A stretch of DNA of 64,000 bases, from the NCBI RefSeq assembly GCF_041429775.1, contig NZ_CP163421.1:2629001-2693000 (forward strand), written 5' to 3'. This stretch comes from Glycocaulis abyssi (GTDB lineage: Bacteria; Pseudomonadota; Alphaproteobacteria; Caulobacterales; Maricaulaceae). The notes under the pieces are model-generated. The model worked only from the letters and a program-made list of their open reading frames with translations. It was not told the origin of the DNA and made no database searches. The stretch's first letter is position 1. The number at the start of each line of letters is the position of its first letter. The translations under genes and the position numbers were made by a program. This document shows positions 20,003 through 29,548 of this stretch, piece by piece.

Positions 20003-20176
20003 GTTGGTCTCTCCCGGCGAGCCTTGAAAATGTGTCTGCGGGCGCCTGTTCCCGCGAACGCATGCGTGTTGGTAGCGGATAGACCAAATTTGTGGCCCGT
20101 TGGCAACGCCGCACAAGGCGCGTTGACAGCGCCCGCGCCCGCATTTATCACCGCGCCTCCGACGCCCCAGAAACAT

Positions 20177-20263
<87 letters not shown>

Positions 20264-20289
20264 TCTGGTTTCATGGATGGCGACACACA

Positions 20290-20317
20290 AAAACGGCCCC
20301 TCGCGAGGGGGCCGTTT
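20290..20317 (+). terminator. Terminator after tRNA-Leu
   Basis: AAAACGGCCCC and GGGGCCGTTTT pair around TCGCGA, ending in a short U tract. It may also act for the convergent gene. Confidence 0.85.
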
Positions 20318-20345
20318 TGCGTTTCGGGGGTGTGACGCTGCGCGC

Positions 20346-20735
20346 CTAGCGCTGCAGGAGCCAGGCGCGGGCTTGCGTCTCGCAGGCAAAGGGCTGCAGC
20401 TTGACAGCGAAGGCGCGCGCCGTGCTTTCCATGATCATGTAGGGGCGTGTGCGCTCACCGTGGGAGACATGGGCGCAGCGGCGCGGCGAAAGCTCTTCCA
20501 TGATATGTTCGATGGCCGCCACCAGATCGGCGATCTCGTAGGCGACTGAGCTGTCCTTGCTCTCGATCAGCACGCCATCGACGCGCTTGTCCTGCCCGGC
20601 GGCAGCGAGCCGATCTGCGGCGCGGCGCAACACGTCACCGGTCAGTTCGCCGCGCAGGCGAAGCGTGAGAATGCCGTGGATGTCCGTTTCGATGCGGACC
20701 TGGTCCACATCGGGTGTGTTGTTGTCGAGAGGCAT
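20346..20735 (-). CDS. STAS/SpoIIAA-like domain protein
   Basis: The 129-residue protein has the strand-helix pattern of STAS/SpoIIAA-like domains: ILTLRLRGELTGDVLRRAAD, then RVDGVLIESKDSSVAYEIADLVAA. The phosphorylated-serine motif of true anti-anti-sigma factors is not clear. A small single-domain protein of uncertain function. Confidence 0.6.
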   Translation of the reverse strand: MPLDNNTPDVDQVRIETDIHGILTLRLRGELTGDVLRRAADRLAAAGQDKRVDGVLIESKDSSVAYEIADLVAAIEHIMEELSPRRCAHVSHGERTRPYMIMESTARAFAVKLQPFACETQARAWLLQR

Positions 20736-20879
20736 GGGGAGGCGGCCTTATGGCTCTTGCTGGCAGGTCAGTGACGTCGGGATAAGCATGACTAGCCGCA
20801 GAATGTTGCCAAATCATGGCACATCTTGCGCATGGCGCCCTTGCAGATATGCAAGGCTTGGGAAGGCTGGAAGCAGGCC

Positions 20880-21575
20880 CTAGAACCGGTAGCGCAGATT
20901 GAGCGCGACCAGGGGGAAGGAATCGTACTTGTCCAGATCGCGCCGTGCGCGCTCCACCTGCAAGTCCAGATCAGCCAGGAAGGCCGGATCATCGGCCAGC
21001 AGCCCCGTCACCTCATAGCTGATGCTGGGAGTGCCCTGCCTGTAGACGCCAGCCTCCAGCGATACCTCGACCGGCCCGTTCCAGGGCCGGCCGGCCAGGC
21101 CCGCGCCGGCAAACCAGGCATTGGGCGCAAACTGGGCCTCGCCGGTCAGCCGTCCGACTTCGGCAGCGGGATAGATATTGTCGCCGATCTGGTAGTCGCT
21201 GGCGGGCTGGGCGTTGTAAACGGCCTTGTTGAAATTGTACCGGGCACCGGCAGTGAGAAAGAAAACCCGCCGGAAGGGGAAAAAGTCGATCCCCGCGCCA
21301 ACGCTCGCCAGACGCAGCGAGAAATCGCTGGCAATATCGGCGACTGTCTGGTCGTTGGAATAGACGAGCCCTGCTGCGTGAGCGCGCACCTGCAGATAGT
21401 CATTGATCCGGTAGCCGCCCTCCAGCCCGACGCCGAGCGTGCCGGCGCGGACACCGGCAAAGGCGCGCCGGTCAGCATCTGTGGATGCGGTGAAAGCCCC
21501 TGAACCGGCGAACGCAGGATCGCCCTGCATGCTTGCCGCGCCAAGCGCGGCAGCGAGTGTGACGGATATGGACAT
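20880..21575 (-). CDS. Outer-membrane beta-barrel protein
   Basis: The 231-residue product begins with a signal peptide (MSISVTLAAALGAASMQ) and has alternating amphipathic strands ending in YRF, the terminal phenylalanine that the BAM machine recognises. The repeated pattern (RAGTLGVGLEGGYRINDYLQV) fits an 8-10 stranded barrel. I do not know the specific role. Confidence 0.75.
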   Translation of the reverse strand: MSISVTLAAALGAASMQGDPAFAGSGAFTASTDADRRAFAGVRAGTLGVGLEGGYRINDYLQVRAHAAGLVYSNDQTVADIASDFSLRLASVGAGIDFFPFRRVFFLTAGARYNFNKAVYNAQPASDYQIGDNIYPAAEVGRLTGEAQFAPNAWFAGAGLAGRPWNGPVEVSLEAGVYRQGTPSISYEVTGLLADDPAFLADLDLQVERARRDLDKYDSFPLVALNLRYRF

Positions 21576-21725
21576 GATGATCTCAGGCTAGCGGCGGCGT
21601 GCTGGTGTTTCAACCTGCCGGTGTCCAGAATGGTTCCCCGGGCGCAGGCCGTTGATTGACGCCGGGTGTGTGCGCGGCCCATAGGAAAGGTTACACGCGC
21701 CGAGCCAAGAAGGGGTTTCACGTCC

Positions 21726-22340
21726 ATGACCATCCATTTCCACAAGGTCGACCTTCCCGCCGGGCTGGATCTGGGCAAGCGTGTCGCCATCGACACCGAA
21801 ACGCTTGGCCTGTCGCTGGTACGCGACCCGCTATGTCTGGTGCAGCTGTCTGCTGGCGACGGGGATGCGCATATCGTCCAGCTTGACCGTACTTCCTATG
21901 ATTGCCCGAACCTGAAAGCACTGCTGGCCGATGAAGGCGTAGAGAAAATCCTGCACTTTGCCCGCTTCGACGTGGCGATGATCGCGCGTGATCTCGGGGT
22001 CACGCTGCGGCCGGTGTTCTGCACCAAGATCGCTTCCAAGCTGGCACGCACCTATACCGACCGCCACGGGCTGAAGGATGTGGCGCGCGAGATTGCGGGC
22101 GTGGAGCTGTCCAAACAGCAGCAAAGCTCCGACTGGGGTGCGGGCGATATCAGCGAGGCGCAGCTGAAATATGCCGCTGACGATGTGCTCTACCTGCACC
22201 AGATCCGCGACGGACTTGAGGCCATGCTGATCCGTGAGGGGCGCCTGGAGATGGCGAGGGCCTGTTTCAGCTTCCTGCCGACGCGCGCGGCGCTGGATCT
22301 GGCCGGATGGGCCGACGCTGATATTTTCGCTCACAGCTAG
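21726..22340 (+). CDS. Ribonuclease D-like 3'-5' exonuclease
   Basis: The protein has the DEDDy exonuclease motifs: VAIDTETLGLS, LHFARFDVAMI, and YAADDVLYL. At 204 residues it has only the catalytic domain and lacks the HRDC domains of full RNase D, which is usual for the short alphaproteobacterial form next to lptC. The ATG at 21726 is chosen over 21666 because it begins at the conserved domain. Confidence 0.88.
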   Translation: MTIHFHKVDLPAGLDLGKRVAIDTETLGLSLVRDPLCLVQLSAGDGDAHIVQLDRTSYDCPNLKALLADEGVEKILHFARFDVAMIARDLGVTLRPVFCTKIASKLARTYTDRHGLKDVAREIAGVELSKQQQSSDWGAGDISEAQLKYAADDVLYLHQIRDGLEAMLIREGRLEMARACFSFLPTRAALDLAGWADADIFAHS

Positions 22341-22433
22341 GGCGCAGTTGCCCGCAGACGGTGCACCCTGCCTTGAAAAGGACGTGGCAAGGGTCCACAA
22401 AGCCTTGCGGGGACAGATTTTCAGGCGTTCAGG

Positions 22434-23105
22434 ATGCATTCGCTGACATTTGCTGCAGCAGAGCCATCGGCAAGCCGGGCCGTCGCGGCCGCGCGGATGC
22501 GCGCGCGTGTCGTGCGTAATGTGCGCATTGTCCTGATTGTGCTCATCGGCGCGCTGGCCGCCAATCTGGTGGCGCAATCGGTATTGACGGGCAATCGTGA
22601 ACCGGCCAGCCGGCCCGCAATGACCGGAGATGGCGAGCGTATCATCAATCCGCGCTTTACCGGACGCGATGCTCACGGGCGCCCCTATGTGCTGACGGCG
22701 GATTCGGCGGTGCGCCGCATGGTCGGGCTGGGCAATCTGACCGATCTGGAGAATCCGCGCATCGACTACATGCTGCTGATTGGCGGGTCGCGCCGTCCTG
22801 ATGCGTCGGAAGTGTTGTCGCGCCTGGGTGTCTATGATGATGCCACGCGCACCTTGCGCATGACCGATACGGTGCGCTTTTCCACCCGTTCAGGCTATGA
22901 ATTCCGCACTGAAGGCGCATCGATAGATCTGGACGAAGGCGTGGTATACGGCGAGGAACCGGTACAGGGGCGCGCGCCCTGGGGCGGTGTGCAGGCTTAC
23001 GGGTTTGAGCTGTATGAGGATGGCCGGCGTTTGCGCTTTACCGGAGGCGTGGTGACGCGCTTTTATGTCGGTGACGGCGCGCCTGCGCCCGAGGAGGAAG
23101 AATGA
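22434..23105 (+). CDS. lptC: LPS export ABC transporter periplasmic protein LptC
   Basis: LptC links the LptBFG transporter to LptA. The 223-residue protein has one N-terminal membrane helix (IVLIVLIGALAANLV) and the OstA-like beta-jellyroll with GRDAHGRPYVLTADSAVR. Its stop overlaps the lptA start (ATGA), in the conserved order lptC-lptA-lptB-rpoN. Confidence 0.9.
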   Translation: MHSLTFAAAEPSASRAVAAARMRARVVRNVRIVLIVLIGALAANLVAQSVLTGNREPASRPAMTGDGERIINPRFTGRDAHGRPYVLTADSAVRRMVGLGNLTDLENPRIDYMLLIGGSRRPDASEVLSRLGVYDDATRTLRMTDTVRFSTRSGYEFRTEGASIDLDEGVVYGEEPVQGRAPWGGVQAYGFELYEDGRRLRFTGGVVTRFYVGDGAPAPEEEE

Positions 23106-23707
23106 GGCTCTTGATTGCCGTTACCGCGCTGGCCTCGGCCATGGCTGCTGCCAGCGTGCTGTCCGCTGCGGCTCTCGCCCGCCAGGAGGTTCCAGATTTT
23201 CTGGATATCAGTTCTGATGATCAGGAAATCCTCGATCAGCAGGACCGTGTCCGCTTTATCGGCAATGTAAACGCGGTGCGCGGCGATACGCGCCTGCGCG
23301 CCGACGAGGCCGAGGCCACACTGGCCCGTAACCCCGAGACCGGGCAGCGCCGCATTGAGCGTATTACCGCGCGCGGCGATGTCTTCTATGTCACGCCAAC
23401 CGAGACCGCACGTGGTGACACTGGCGTCTACACGGTGTCCGACGAAATTGTCGTACTGACCGGCGCGGTGGTGCTGACACAAGGGTGCAATGTCTCGACC
23501 GGTCAGGAATTGCGCATAAACCTGCAGACGGGCGTGTCGCGCCTGACGGGGGGCAATGGCCGGGTGCGCAGCCTGTTCTTCTCCCAGGATGGAGACCGTC
23601 CGGCCAATAGCGAAAACTGCCCGGCTCCGCCCGTTCCCGGCCCTGCGCCGCGCGGCTATAGCAGCGAATTTCCGGCGGAAGAGCCGGCTGCGCCTTCGGC
23701 GAACTAA
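23102..23707 (+). CDS. lptA: LPS transport periplasmic protein LptA
   Basis: LptA bridges inner and outer membrane during LPS export. The sequence has a signal peptide and the OstA fold motifs (DRVRFIGNVNAVRGDTRLRADEAEA, then IERITARGDVFYVT). A proline-rich tail follows. It overlaps lptC and is followed after about 180 bases by lptB. Confidence 0.9.
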   Translation: MRLLIAVTALASAMAAASVLSAAALARQEVPDFLDISSDDQEILDQQDRVRFIGNVNAVRGDTRLRADEAEATLARNPETGQRRIERITARGDVFYVTPTETARGDTGVYTVSDEIVVLTGAVVLTQGCNVSTGQELRINLQTGVSRLTGGNGRVRSLFFSQDGDRPANSENCPAPPVPGPAPRGYSSEFPAEEPAAPSAN

Positions 23708-23886
23708 GCCTTCTGTCCACGCAGGTCTGCGGGCCGGTTGTGCGCGCGGCTGCGCTTTGGCAGCCATCCGGTCTTGTCAGGAGGGTGCAAGCCCTTGCAA
23801 GGATGGGGCCAGTTGCGTGCGCTTCACCAAATATTAGGTCTGTGCCCGTAACCCTGACTATCGGGATTTTGAGGGTGGTGCCGGGA

Positions 23887-24627
23887 ATGACCATGCCAGA
23901 CAGCAGCGCTGAGGGCCTCCATGTCGATTCGATCGGCAAGGCGTTCGGCAGGCGTGTCGTGGTCAAATCGGTGTCGCTCAATGTTCATCGCGGCGAGGTC
24001 GTCGGGCTTCTCGGTCCGAACGGCGCGGGCAAGACCACCTGCTTTTACATGATTACCGGGCTTATCCCGGCCGATCATGGGCGGATCGTGCTGGACGGAG
24101 AGGACATAACAGCCTTTCCCATGTTCCAGCGCGCCCGGCTCGGCATCGGGTATCTGCCGCAGGAAGCCTCCATCTTCCGCGGCATGAGCGTGTATGAAAA
24201 CGTGACCGCGACCGCCGAGATAGCCGAGAAGGACAGGTCTGCCTGCAAGAAGCTGGTCGATGATCTGCTTGAGGAGCTGGGCGTCGATCATTTGCGTGAT
24301 AGCCCCGCCATGGCGCTGTCAGGCGGCGAACGGCGCCGGGTGGAAATTGCGCGCGCACTGGCAACGCGTCCCGGTTTCATCCTGCTTGATGAGCCGTTCG
24401 CGGGTATTGATCCGCTGGCCATTGCCGATATCCGCGATCTGATCCTGTTTCTCAAACAACGCGGTATCGGCATTCTCATCACCGATCACAATGTGCGCGA
24501 GACGCTGCAGATCACGGACCGCGCCGCGATCATCCATGACGGGGAAGTACTGTTCGAAGGCAAGCCGGACGCCGTCCGGGCCGACCCTTCCGTGCGCCGC
24601 GTCTATCTCGGCGACAGCTTCCAGTAG
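23887..24627 (+). CDS. lptB: LPS export ABC transporter ATP-binding protein LptB
   Basis: LptB powers LPS extraction with LptF and LptG. The 246-residue ABC ATPase has Walker A GPNGAGKTT, signature LSGGERRR, Walker B FILLDEPFAGID and the H-loop ITDHNVRET. I start at the ATG 23887 with GGGTGGTGCCGGGA upstream; the longer frame from 23740 has no family similarity. Confidence 0.96.
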   Translation: MTMPDSSAEGLHVDSIGKAFGRRVVVKSVSLNVHRGEVVGLLGPNGAGKTTCFYMITGLIPADHGRIVLDGEDITAFPMFQRARLGIGYLPQEASIFRGMSVYENVTATAEIAEKDRSACKKLVDDLLEELGVDHLRDSPAMALSGGERRRVEIARALATRPGFILLDEPFAGIDPLAIADIRDLILFLKQRGIGILITDHNVRETLQITDRAAIIHDGEVLFEGKPDAVRADPSVRRVYLGDSFQ

Positions 24628-24638
24628 GGCGGGGACAG

Positions 24639-26138
24639 ATGGCGAAGCTTGGACAAAGGCTGGAGGCGCGGCAGGGGCAGGGTCTGGTGATGACCCCGCA
24701 GCTCCAGCAGGCCATCAAGCTGCTGCAGCTGAACAATATCGAGCTGGCCGAGTTCGTGGAAGAAGAGCTGGAGCGCAATCCGCTTCTGGAGCGTGATGAG
24801 CGCCCGGAACCGGGCGGTGAGGATGAACGCGCGCCCGCCGAGGCCACCGCTGATCCGCATGGCGAGCTTAGCTTTGATGCGCCGTCCTCTGCCGCCGATG
24901 AGGCGCTCGATGCCGACCGGGAGGCGATGTATGCCGACAGCGCGCCGGACATGGCAGGCGCGCGCGATACGGGCGGCGCAGTGGACTGGTCGCGCGCCGG
25001 AAAGGGCGGCGGCGGGTTTGACGGCGAGGATTTTGACGCGGCCGCCCATGCCAGCCGGGACAAGACCCTGCGCGAGCATCTGCATGACCAGCTGGCCGAT
25101 CTGGCGCTGACCAGCGCTGACCGCATGATCGCGGCCCATCTGATCGATCTGGCCGATGATGATGGCTATGTGCGCGCCGATCTGGCCGAAACGGCCGAGC
25201 GGCTGGGTGTCACCCAGTCCGAGGTGGAGGCCATTCTGGCGCGCCTGCAGGAGTTTGAGCCGGCTGGCGTGATGGCGCGCGGGCTGCAGGAATGCCTGGC
25301 GATACAGCTGGCCGAACGCGACCGTCTGGACCCGGCCATGGCAGCGCTCGTCGATAATCTGCCGCTGCTGGCCAAGCATGATTATGCGGGCCTGCGCGGG
25401 CTTTGTGAGGTCGATCAGGAAGACCTTGAAGACATGATTGCCGAGCTGAAGCGTCTGACGCCCAAGCCCGGCCTCGCCTTTGGCTCTGACAGCACGCGCG
25501 CGGTGGAACCCGATGTCTATGTGCGTGAGCGCCCCGATGGCAGCTGGGCGGTGGAGCTCAATACCGACACGCTGCCGCGCGTGCTGATGAATAACCGCTA
25601 TGCGGCCCAGATTGCCGGCAGCGCCCGCTCGGCAGAGGAAAAGACTTTCATCACCGAATGCACGCAGAATGCGTCCTGGCTGGTCAAAAGCCTTGATCAG
25701 CGTGCACGCACCATCCTGAAAGTGGCCAGCGAGATTGTCCGCCAGCAGGACGCTTTCCTGGCCAAGGGCGTGGCCTGGCTGCGGCCCTTGAACCTGAAGA
25801 CGGTGGCCGATGCGGTCGGCATGCACGAAAGCACGGTCAGCCGCGTGACCTCGAACAAGTATGTGGCCACGCCGCGCGGCCTGTTCGAGCTGAAATATTT
25901 CTTCACCTCATCCATAGCCTCTGCCGATGGCGGGGAGGCGTATTCGGCCGAGGCGGTGCGCTACCGGATCAAGGCCATAATCCAGGCCGAAACCGTCAAC
26001 GAGATCATGAGCGATGATGCCATTGTCGACCGGCTTCTGGCCGATGGTATCGAGATTGCCCGGCGCACCGTGGCCAAATACCGCGAGGCGATGAATATCC
26101 CGTCCTCGGTGCAGCGCCGCCGGATGATGAAGCGCTAG
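24639..26138 (+). CDS. rpoN: RNA polymerase sigma-54 factor RpoN
   Basis: RpoN directs polymerase to -24/-12 promoters. The 499-residue protein has the activator-binding N-terminal region (MTPQLQQAIKLLQLNNIEL), an acidic linker and the C-terminal RpoN box ARRTVAKYRE. It follows lptB by 11 bases, so the two are probably cotranscribed. Confidence 0.98.
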   Translation: MAKLGQRLEARQGQGLVMTPQLQQAIKLLQLNNIELAEFVEEELERNPLLERDERPEPGGEDERAPAEATADPHGELSFDAPSSAADEALDADREAMYADSAPDMAGARDTGGAVDWSRAGKGGGGFDGEDFDAAAHASRDKTLREHLHDQLADLALTSADRMIAAHLIDLADDDGYVRADLAETAERLGVTQSEVEAILARLQEFEPAGVMARGLQECLAIQLAERDRLDPAMAALVDNLPLLAKHDYAGLRGLCEVDQEDLEDMIAELKRLTPKPGLAFGSDSTRAVEPDVYVRERPDGSWAVELNTDTLPRVLMNNRYAAQIAGSARSAEEKTFITECTQNASWLVKSLDQRARTILKVASEIVRQQDAFLAKGVAWLRPLNLKTVADAVGMHESTVSRVTSNKYVATPRGLFELKYFFTSSIASADGGEAYSAEAVRYRIKAIIQAETVNEIMSDDAIVDRLLADGIEIARRTVAKYREAMNIPSSVQRRRMMKR

Positions 26139-26299
26139 GGTCCCAATCCTGATCGCGCACGCACCCTAGGATATTGGTAACCGCAAACCTGTCCGTTGCG
26201 TCATTAACCAGTTATCTGCATTGACGCCCCCGCCCGGCTTGCTACCGTCACTGTGTCCGGTAGGAAACCGGGCATTCGGCCACGCGTTGCATCAAGCGC

Positions 26300-26326
26300 C
26301 AGGGGCCTTTTTGAAAAAAGGCTCCT
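26300..26326 (+). promoter_or_regulatory. Leader hairpin before hpf
   Basis: CAGGGGCCTTTTT and AAAAAGGCTCCTG pair with one wobble around a tiny loop, about 40 bases before the hpf start. It could terminate, stabilise or attenuate the transcript. The rpoN-hpf gap otherwise shows no clear -24/-12 motif. Confidence 0.55.
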
Positions 26327-26364
26327 GCAGCCAGCGCAACGCGCCAGCAGCAGATGGAGCTGAC

Positions 26365-26991
26365 ATGCACATCCAGTTTGTTTCCAAAGGTATCGACGTT
26401 TCTCCCGCCCTTCGCGAACGCATCGAGGGCAAGGTTGAGGAAGGCACGGCGAAGTATTTCAGCCGTCCGGGCGAGGCGTTTGTCACCGCCGCCAAGGAAG
26501 GGTTCGGGTTTCGCGTGGAGTGCGCCCTGCACCTGCCGTCTGGTGCTTTCCTGCAGGCCACAGGCGAAGGGGCCGATGCCTATGCCGCTGCGGAAGTTGC
26601 GGTCGAACATCTGGAAAAACGTCTGCGCCGCTACAAGCGCCGCCTGAAGGACCACCACGCCGAAAACAAGATGGAGCTGCCCGCCGAGGAAACACCCATT
26701 GTCGTCTTCAGGGGCAATGGGCGTGCCGTGACGCTCGACGAGGATGACGCCGATCTTGATGATGGCGGCGCTACGGGCGGCAGCGAGCCGGTCATCGTGG
26801 CAGAGACAGTCGGCGAGCTGCGTACACTTACCGTCTCCATGGCTGTGCACGAGATGGATGTGCTCGATACGCCCTTCATGCTGTTCCGGAATGCGGCAAG
26901 CGGATCGCTCAATGTGGTCTACAGGCGCCCTGATGGTCATGTGGGGTGGATTGATCCGGCCCGAGAGGCTAAAGACGGCGCCGTTCGCTGA
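26365..26991 (+). CDS. hpf: Ribosome hibernation-promoting factor, long form
   Basis: HPF dimerises 70S ribosomes in stationary phase. The N-terminal S30AE domain (MHIQFVSKGIDVSPALRERI) is followed by a linker and the long-form dimerisation domain (MDVLDTPFMLFRNAASGSLNVVY). The start at 26365 matches the domain start; the frame from 26221 adds unsupported residues. The rpoN-hpf-ptsN order is conserved. Confidence 0.94.
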   Translation: MHIQFVSKGIDVSPALRERIEGKVEEGTAKYFSRPGEAFVTAAKEGFGFRVECALHLPSGAFLQATGEGADAYAAAEVAVEHLEKRLRRYKRRLKDHHAENKMELPAEETPIVVFRGNGRAVTLDEDDADLDDGGATGGSEPVIVAETVGELRTLTVSMAVHEMDVLDTPFMLFRNAASGSLNVVYRRPDGHVGWIDPAREAKDGAVR

Positions 26992-27030
26992 ACGGGGGCT
27001 TTTCGCCCCGCCGACAAGCAAAGGCGTGAC

Positions 27031-27495
27031 ATGGCATTGTCAGACCTGATTCCGCCCGGAGGGGCGGTGGCAGACCTGCCCGGTACCAGCCGCAAGCAGG
27101 TGCTCCAGTCATTGTGTGATCTGGCGCAGCGCACGCTGCATGTGCCGGCGCGCAAGGTGCTGGACGCTGTGATGGAACGCGAGAAGCTCGGCTCGACAGG
27201 CGTGGGCGATGGTGTCGCCATTCCCCATGCCCGGACCGGTGATGTGGACCGGGTGTGCGGTGTGTTTGCGCGCCTTAAAACCCCGGTAGATTTCGACGCC
27301 ATGGATGGCCGTCACGCCGATCTGGTCTTTCTGCTGCTGGCACCGGAGGATTCCGGGGCGGAGCATCTTAAAGCCCTGGCCCGTGTGGCGCGCATGTTCC
27401 GGCGCGAGGATGTGCGCACCGCGCTGCGCGCTGCGCCGGATTCAGCTGCCGTGAACGCCATTCTGTCGGGCATGGCCCATACCGACGCGGCGTAG
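27031..27495 (+). CDS. ptsN: PTS IIA-like nitrogen regulatory protein PtsN (EIIA-Ntr)
   Basis: PtsN is phosphorylated through EI-Ntr/NPr and tunes nitrogen and potassium responses. The 154-residue EIIA domain has the phosphorylated His66 in GVAIPHART and the usual fold. It follows hpf by 39 bases in the rpoN cluster. Confidence 0.94.
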   Translation: MALSDLIPPGGAVADLPGTSRKQVLQSLCDLAQRTLHVPARKVLDAVMEREKLGSTGVGDGVAIPHARTGDVDRVCGVFARLKTPVDFDAMDGRHADLVFLLLAPEDSGAEHLKALARVARMFRREDVRTALRAAPDSAAVNAILSGMAHTDAA

Positions 27496-27500
27496 GCGCG

Positions 27501-28367
27501 CTAGCGCGTCATGCCCGCTTCGATCCGGCCATCGGCGTGAAGAATCGCGTGCTTCATGCCTTGCGAGTTGTACTGCGCGCTGACATGGCCTTTTGAATCG
27601 ACCGCGATGATCCCGCCATCGCCGCCCAGCTCCGCAATATCGTCCAGCACGCCCTTGACCGCCTCATCGAGATTTGAGCCGAGATAACGCATGCGCGCCG
27701 AGACATCGGCGGCGGCGTTGGCGCGCATGAAGAACTCGCCCTGCCCGGTGCAGGAGACGGCCACGCGCGCATCAGCCCAGGTGCCGGACCCGATAATGGG
27801 CGTGTCACCGACCCGGCCCCAGCGCTTGCGAAGCGTGCCGCCGGTGGAGGTGGCCCCGCACAGAGCCCCGTGCGCGTCCAGCACCACACAGCCCACCGTT
27901 CCGGTTGCGATCTCACGGCCATCGGGCACGGCGGCGGGCTGATAATAGTTTTCCGGATCGGTGATCTCTTCAATGGCGTGCGCACGCGCGATTTCGGCGG
28001 CGCCAGCGCCCGCGATCAGCACATGGGGCGTTGCCTCCATGACCACGCGTGCGGCTGTAATGGGCGAAATGAAGCCCTCCAGCGCCGCGACAGCGCCTGC
28101 CTTGCGTGTGGGGCCTTCCATGATGGAGGCGTCCAGCTCGTAGCGCCCGGCCGTGTTCGGCGATGCGCCGCGCCCGGCCACATAGAGGGCGCTTTCCTCC
28201 ATGGCGCGTACCAGCTTCACGGCGATATCCACCGCCTGCTCGCCCGCGCCCAGCAGCGCCTTGCCCTCTTCGGCCAGGTCGCGCAGATGGGCGACTTCGC
28301 GTTCATAGGAACGCTCGGCGAGCACACCGGCTCCGCCATGCAGGACGAGGGCGGTCGGGCGGTTCAT
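27501..28367 (-). CDS. Isoaspartyl peptidase/L-asparaginase (type 2, Ntn hydrolase)
   Basis: This enzyme cleaves beta-aspartyl peptides or asparagine. The proenzyme pattern is clear: a variable linker ending in IATG, then the catalytic threonine Thr157 (GTVGCVVLD), with downstream STGGTLRKRWGRVGDTPIIGSG. The HGGAG motif lies near the N terminus. It runs convergent to ptsN with five bases between stops. Confidence 0.9.
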   Translation of the reverse strand: MNRPTALVLHGGAGVLAERSYEREVAHLRDLAEEGKALLGAGEQAVDIAVKLVRAMEESALYVAGRGASPNTAGRYELDASIMEGPTRKAGAVAALEGFISPITAARVVMEATPHVLIAGAGAAEIARAHAIEEITDPENYYQPAAVPDGREIATGTVGCVVLDAHGALCGATSTGGTLRKRWGRVGDTPIIGSGTWADARVAVSCTGQGEFFMRANAAADVSARMRYLGSNLDEAVKGVLDDIAELGGDGGIIAVDSKGHVSAQYNSQGMKHAILHADGRIEAGMTR

Positions 28368-28524
28368 GGGCGTAGCTCCATCTGGCGGGAAATGACGAGG
28401 TGAGGCTCATAGCATCCCCGCGCTTCCCTCAGAAGCGCCAAGGCGCTATTTCGTCTGGGAAAGCGTGGTGCATCTGCACATCGCTCATGCAGCGGCAAAA
28501 ACCATTTCAAGCGGGAGAGAGTTC

Positions 28525-29298
28525 ATGCAGTTCAAGGGCGCAAGCGCGGTTATCACGGGCGGGGCATCGGGTCTGGGCGAGGGCACGGCCCGGCGTCTGG
28601 CCGCCGAAGGGTGCAAGGTCGCGATCTTCGATCTCAATGCCGAGCGCGGCGAAGCACTGGCCAAGGAGCTGGGCGGCGTGTTCGCGCAAGTCAATGTCGC
28701 CGATGTGGACAGCGTGAAGGCCGGCTTTGAAAAGGCGCGCGCGGCCAATGGCCAGGAGCGCATCCTGGTGAACTGCGCCGGGATTGGCTGGGCTGAGAAG
28801 ACCGCCCGCCGCTCCTCCTCCGGCGATATTGTCGGCCACCAGCTCGACAAGTTCGCGCTCGTTATCAACATCAACCTCATCGGCTCGTTCAATTGCGCCG
28901 TGCTGGCCGCTGAAGGCATGCTCACCCTTGATCCTGATGCGTCGGGCCGCGGCGTGATCGTCAATACGGCCTCGGTGGCTGCGCAGGACGGCCAGATCGG
29001 CCAGGTGGCCTATTCCGCCTCCAAGGGCGGCATTTACGGCATGACGCTGCCCATGGCGCGTGACCTGGCCCGCGAAGGCATCCGGGTGAACACCATCCTG
29101 CCGGGCTTCTTCGAGACCCCGATCTACCAGCAGATGCCGCCGGAAGTGAAAGTGAACCTCGCCAGCCATCTCCAGTTCCCGCAGCGCTTCGGCACGCCGG
29201 CCGAATATGCCGATCTCGTCGCCTTCATGGTCGGCAATGATTACATCAATGCCGAATGCGTGCGTCTTGATGCCGGCGCGCGCATGCCCCCGAAATAG
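28525..29298 (+). CDS. SDR-family 3-hydroxyacyl-CoA dehydrogenase-like protein
   Basis: The 257-residue short-chain dehydrogenase has the NAD-binding ITGGASGLGEG, the NCAG motif and the catalytic YSASK. Its pattern around GGHxLDKF and the C-terminal LDAGARM resembles HSD17B10-type 3-hydroxyacyl-CoA dehydrogenases. I use the ATG at 28525 with GGGAGAGA upstream, not 28465. Fatty acid or steroid oxidation is plausible. Confidence 0.8.
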   Translation: MQFKGASAVITGGASGLGEGTARRLAAEGCKVAIFDLNAERGEALAKELGGVFAQVNVADVDSVKAGFEKARAANGQERILVNCAGIGWAEKTARRSSSGDIVGHQLDKFALVININLIGSFNCAVLAAEGMLTLDPDASGRGVIVNTASVAAQDGQIGQVAYSASKGGIYGMTLPMARDLAREGIRVNTILPGFFETPIYQQMPPEVKVNLASHLQFPQRFGTPAEYADLVAFMVGNDYINAECVRLDAGARMPPK

Positions 29299-29332
29299 GG
29301 TTCGCTGTTTCTGGCGCTGGGCCTTCAACGTT

Positions 29333-29420
29333 TCGTCGTTCCCGCGCAGGCGGGAACCCAGAGCAGTCTGCGAAGCTTTCGCGCTTCAGCTCTGGACCCC
29401 CACCTCCGTGGGGGTGACGA
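29333..29420. repeat. REP-like palindromic element, copy 5
   Basis: TCGTCGTTCCCGCGCAGGCG at the left and GTGGGGGTGACGA at the right bracket an inner GCGAAGCTTTCGC hairpin. It lies between the SDR gene and the TonB receptor, and is the only copy outside the 6.2-8.9 kb cluster. Confidence 0.82.
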
Positions 29421-29502
29421 GTGTTGAGTGGAGCGCCGCCGCCCGCTTTTTTCTGCAATTCATTCTCAAAAGCTATTGGCAGCGCCCCGCGCGTCCTGTA
29501 GG

Positions 29503-29517
29503 TGAGACTTATTCTCA
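29503..29517 (+). promoter_or_regulatory. Fur-box-like operator before the TonB receptor
   Basis: TGAGACTTATTCTCA, read on the reverse strand as TGAGAATAAGTCTCA, matches the 7-1-7 Fur consensus at 11 of 14 positions. Its centre is about 38 bases before the receptor start. Confidence 0.65.
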
Positions 29518-29548
29518 GTTTCACCAGACGTCAGGGACGACGCCAACC

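Noticed and set aside
23708-23886. Possible extra gene between lptA and lptB
   Set aside because: Only an N-terminal extension of lptB with no similarity or ribosome site; treated as spacer.
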